From NCBI GenBank assembly GCA_012512545.1, contig JAAZDZ010000460.1:1-8536 (forward strand): 8,536 nucleotides of DNA, in the 5' to 3' direction. This document shows, piece after piece, positions 7,466-8,536 of this stretch. How positions within the stretch are numbered: position 1 is the stretch's first letter; each line of letters starts with the position of its first letter. Below the pieces are notes generated by a model. That model was not told the origin of the DNA, ran no database searches, and saw only the letters and a program-made list of their open reading frames with translations. The position numbers and the translations under genes are program-made. This stretch comes from Alcaligenaceae bacterium. Lineage in GTDB: Bacteria; Pseudomonadota; Gammaproteobacteria; Burkholderiales; Burkholderiaceae_B.

Positions 7466-7696
7466 ATGAGCACAGCTAAACTCTTCATGACAGGCAGCAG
7501 TCAGGCGGTACGCCTTCCTAAGGCATTTCGATTCGAAGGTACCGAAGTAGAGATTTTTCGTCGCGGCGACGAAGTCGTCCTGCGCCCCCGGCCCTCAACA
7601 GGCGCAGCGGTATTTGATGTGCTTGCCGCACTACCGGACGACTTCATGGAGGACGGCCGTGACGACACGCCGGCCCAAGAAAGGGAGTCTCTCTGA
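7466..7696 (+). CDS. vapB: VapB-type antitoxin (AbrB/SpoVT swapped-hairpin DNA-binding protein)
   Basis: This 76-residue protein neutralises the adjacent PIN-domain toxin and represses the operon. Residues 3-45 form an AbrB/MazE-like swapped-hairpin domain: TAKLFMTGSSQAVRLPKAFRF, then EVEIFRRGDEVVLRP. SQAVRLP is the hallmark of VagC/VapB antitoxins. The acidic tail (about 50-76, with DDFMEDGRDD) is the usual toxin-wrapping segment. The length is typical. The ATG at 7466-7468 is preceded by AGGA at 7452-7455, a somewhat long 10-base spacing. The stop codon directly abuts the ATG of the toxin gene, as usual in vapBC operons. The partner identity makes the assignment firm. The cognate gene name is by family. 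Confidence 0.92.
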   Translation: MSTAKLFMTGSSQAVRLPKAFRFEGTEVEIFRRGDEVVLRPRPSTGAAVFDVLAALPDDFMEDGRDDTPAQERESL

Positions 7697-8101
7697 ATGA
7701 CTGTCCGCTATCTGCTGGATACCAATATCTGCATTTATATCGCCAAGCACAATCCGCCGACAGTTCGCGCCCGCTTTGAAACGCTCGCCGCCAATGAGTT
7801 GGCCATGTCAACGATCACGTATGGTGAGCTGCGCTATGGCGCAGAGAAAAGTCAGGCACGCGCCAAGGCGCTGCGTGTCGTCAATCAATTAACCTCAGTG
7901 ATTCAGATTGCTAAGCTGGATGCTGCCGCCGCCGAGCAATATGGCCTGATCCGGGCCTCATTATCCAGGCAGGGCCGAATCATCGGCAACAACGACCTGT
8001 GGATTGCAGCCCATGCAAAAGCCATGGGCTGGACCGTGGTGACCAACAACGTAAGAGAGTTTGAGCGGATCGAAGACCTGAAAGTGGAAAATTGGGTCTA
8101 G
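7697..8101 (+). CDS. vapC: VapC-type toxin, PIN-domain ribonuclease
   Basis: This 134-residue protein belongs to the VapC family of Mg2+-dependent RNases, several of which cleave initiator tRNA or other structured RNAs to stop translation. The PIN acidic residues are visible: Asp8 in YLLDTNICIYI, Glu44 in TITYGELRYG, and Asp100 in IIGNNDLWIAAHA. The final conserved segment is VTNNVREFERI (115-125), with Asn117 and Glu121. Length and motif spacing match VapC proteins such as that of Shigella plasmid MvpT, so it looks catalytically intact. It begins immediately after the antitoxin stop, with AAGGGAG at 7681-7687 as ribosome-binding site inside the antitoxin gene. No terminator is evident after it, and gene debris begins within about 20 bases. 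The target RNA cannot be predicted. Confidence 0.94.
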   Translation: MTVRYLLDTNICIYIAKHNPPTVRARFETLAANELAMSTITYGELRYGAEKSQARAKALRVVNQLTSVIQIAKLDAAAAEQYGLIRASLSRQGRIIGNNDLWIAAHAKAMGWTVVTNNVREFERIEDLKVENWV

Positions 8102-8107
8102 TCCTGA

Positions 8108-8254
8108 CGGACGCCGACACTTATCAGCCTGCTGGGGCAGTACCCACTGGTGTTGAACGTAAACCCCGAGATCGCGGCGCAGTCTGTCGATGAACTTCTG
8201 GCGCTGGCCAAGCAGCAGCCAGGCAAGCTTAACTTCGGCAGTGTAGGAACAGGT
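8108..8254 (+). pseudogene. Remnant of a Bug/TctC-family tripartite tricarboxylate transporter substrate-binding protein
   Basis: One plus-strand frame reads LISLLGQYPLVLNVNPEI, then SVDELLALAKQQPGKLNF, then GSVGTG. This closely follows the middle of Bug (TctC) periplasmic solute-binding proteins (typically about 320 residues), roughly residues 105-155. Convincing similarity starts near 8117 and stops abruptly after the GTG codons at 8254. There is a stop codon in frame at 8105-8107, and the N-terminal two-thirds of domain 1 and the entire C-terminal half are missing. It is therefore a fragment and not a gene. Bug genes are abundant in Bordetella and Alcaligenes relatives, so it is probably native debris left by deletion or insertion. 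The match is from memory of the family and was not searched. Confidence 0.75.
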
Positions 8255-8416
8255 ATCAACCGCACCCGCCATTGCCAGTGCATCGGCAATATTGCGCCGC
8301 TGCTTCGTCAAGCGCTGATAGTCCTCAAAGCTCAATAGTACGTGCGCAGGTTTCCCGCGATCAGTGATGAACGCCGGGCCATCATGTGGGGAAGAGCCAG
8401 TTGAAGCGCGGCCCAA
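8255..8416 (-). pseudogene. Remnant of a Phd/YefM-family antitoxin
   Basis: The minus strand encodes DGPAFITDRGKPAHVLLSFEDYQRLT followed by NIADALAMAGAVD. This is the central and C-terminal part of Phd/YefM antitoxins, where the segment (D/E)GPVFITDRGxPAHVLLS is highly typical. The first 20 or so residues, including the usual start, are missing: upstream the frame runs into the T-rich tract of the tRNA terminator, and only a TTG is available as start. After GAVD (8255) the frame continues into unrelated sequence, antisense to the Bug remnant and to vapC, without an antitoxin-like tail. A functional protein is unlikely. No partner toxin for it is present; the neighbouring VapC already has its own VapB. 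Confidence 0.75.
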
Positions 8417-8454
8417 AAAGGAAAAGCCCTGCAGCGTGTGAGCTGCAGGGCTTT
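8413..8454 (-). terminator. Strong intrinsic terminator of the tRNA-Ser gene
   Basis: A perfect 13-bp stem (8423-8435 with 8442-8454, AAAGCCCTGCAGC in the plus-strand arm) closes a 6-base loop. On the minus strand it is followed by TTCC and a run of five T (8415-8419). It lies 5 bases beyond the tRNA 3' end. The opposite direction lacks a T-run. Confidence 0.88.
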
Positions 8455-8459
8455 GAACC

Positions 8460-8536
8460 TGGCGGAGATGGAGGGATTCGAACCCTCGATACGGGTATAA
8501 GCCGTATGCTCCCTTAGCAGGGGAGTACCTTCAACC
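8460..8536 (-). tRNA. tRNA-Ser(GCU), 3' part; 5' end lies beyond the right edge
   Basis: The minus strand shows an anticodon arm with stem CTCCC/GGGAG around loop CTGCTAA (anticodon GCT at 8516-8518, reading AGC/AGU). It also shows a long class II variable arm (ATACGG/CCGTAT), a T arm GAGGG-TTCGAAT-CCCTC, the acceptor 3' strand CATCTCC with discriminator G, and an encoded CCA (8460-8462). The long variable arm and the GCU anticodon identify serine. The D arm is cut at the window edge, and the acceptor 5' strand is not visible. Confidence 0.95.

Noticed and set aside
8150..8338. 62-residue plus-strand open frame as a gene
   Set aside because: Its first 35 residues are the Bug-family remnant, and the rest is antisense to the Phd remnant. 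It is not an independent gene.
7961..8416. 151-residue minus-strand open frame as an intact gene
   Set aside because: Only its first third resembles a Phd/YefM antitoxin. The remainder is antisense to the Bug remnant and to vapC, so it is annotated as a remnant.
8460..8536. tRNA 3' end as an att site with a second copy in the window
   Set aside because: I looked for a repeat of the last 20 or so tRNA bases in the rest of the window and found none.

Overview
The window looks like chromosomal DNA of a betaproteobacterium, most likely Alcaligenaceae (Alcaligenes, Pusillimonas, Advenella or Achromobacter-like). This is inferred from the moderate-high GC content, a Bordetella/Alcaligenes-style H-NS family N-terminus, a remnant of a Bug/TctC solute-binding protein (a family greatly expanded in this group), and the style of the efflux proteins. 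The species cannot be fixed from the sequence alone.

Layout. (1) 1-252, minus strand: the start of an H-NS-like nucleoid protein gene running off the left edge. It has a good promoter and a leader containing a long imperfect inverted repeat. (2) About 253-546: a gene-poor spacer with a hairpin just after the efflux operon. (3) 547-6335, minus strand: a complete tripartite RND multidrug efflux operon in the order periplasmic adaptor, inner-membrane pump, outer-membrane channel, with tight or overlapping junctions. (4) 6336-6519: a divergent promoter region rich in inverted repeats. (5) 6520-7338, plus strand: an IclR-family regulator resembling the TtgV/TtgT/SrpS group, which is known to repress solvent-efflux RND pumps. 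(6) 7405-8101, plus strand: a VapBC-type toxin-antitoxin module with its own promoter and a palindrome over the -10 box. (7) 8108-8416: two gene remnants abutting at 8254/8255, a Bug-family solute-binding protein piece on plus and a Phd/YefM antitoxin piece on minus. (8) 8413-8536, minus strand: a strong intrinsic terminator and the 3' part of a tRNA-Ser(GCU) gene that continues past the right edge.

How it works together. The adaptor, pump and channel should form one envelope-spanning, proton-driven exporter. The divergent IclR protein is the obvious candidate repressor, released by effector compounds that are themselves pump substrates, as in ttgV-ttgGHI. The right end, between the regulator and the tRNA, looks like an accessory turnover zone next to a tRNA: an intact toxin-antitoxin pair next to debris of two unrelated genes. 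I found no CRISPR array, transposase or clearly new type of system. The most distinctive signals are the structured leader of the H-NS-like gene, the half-site cluster between the divergent genes, and the remnant junction beside the tRNA.
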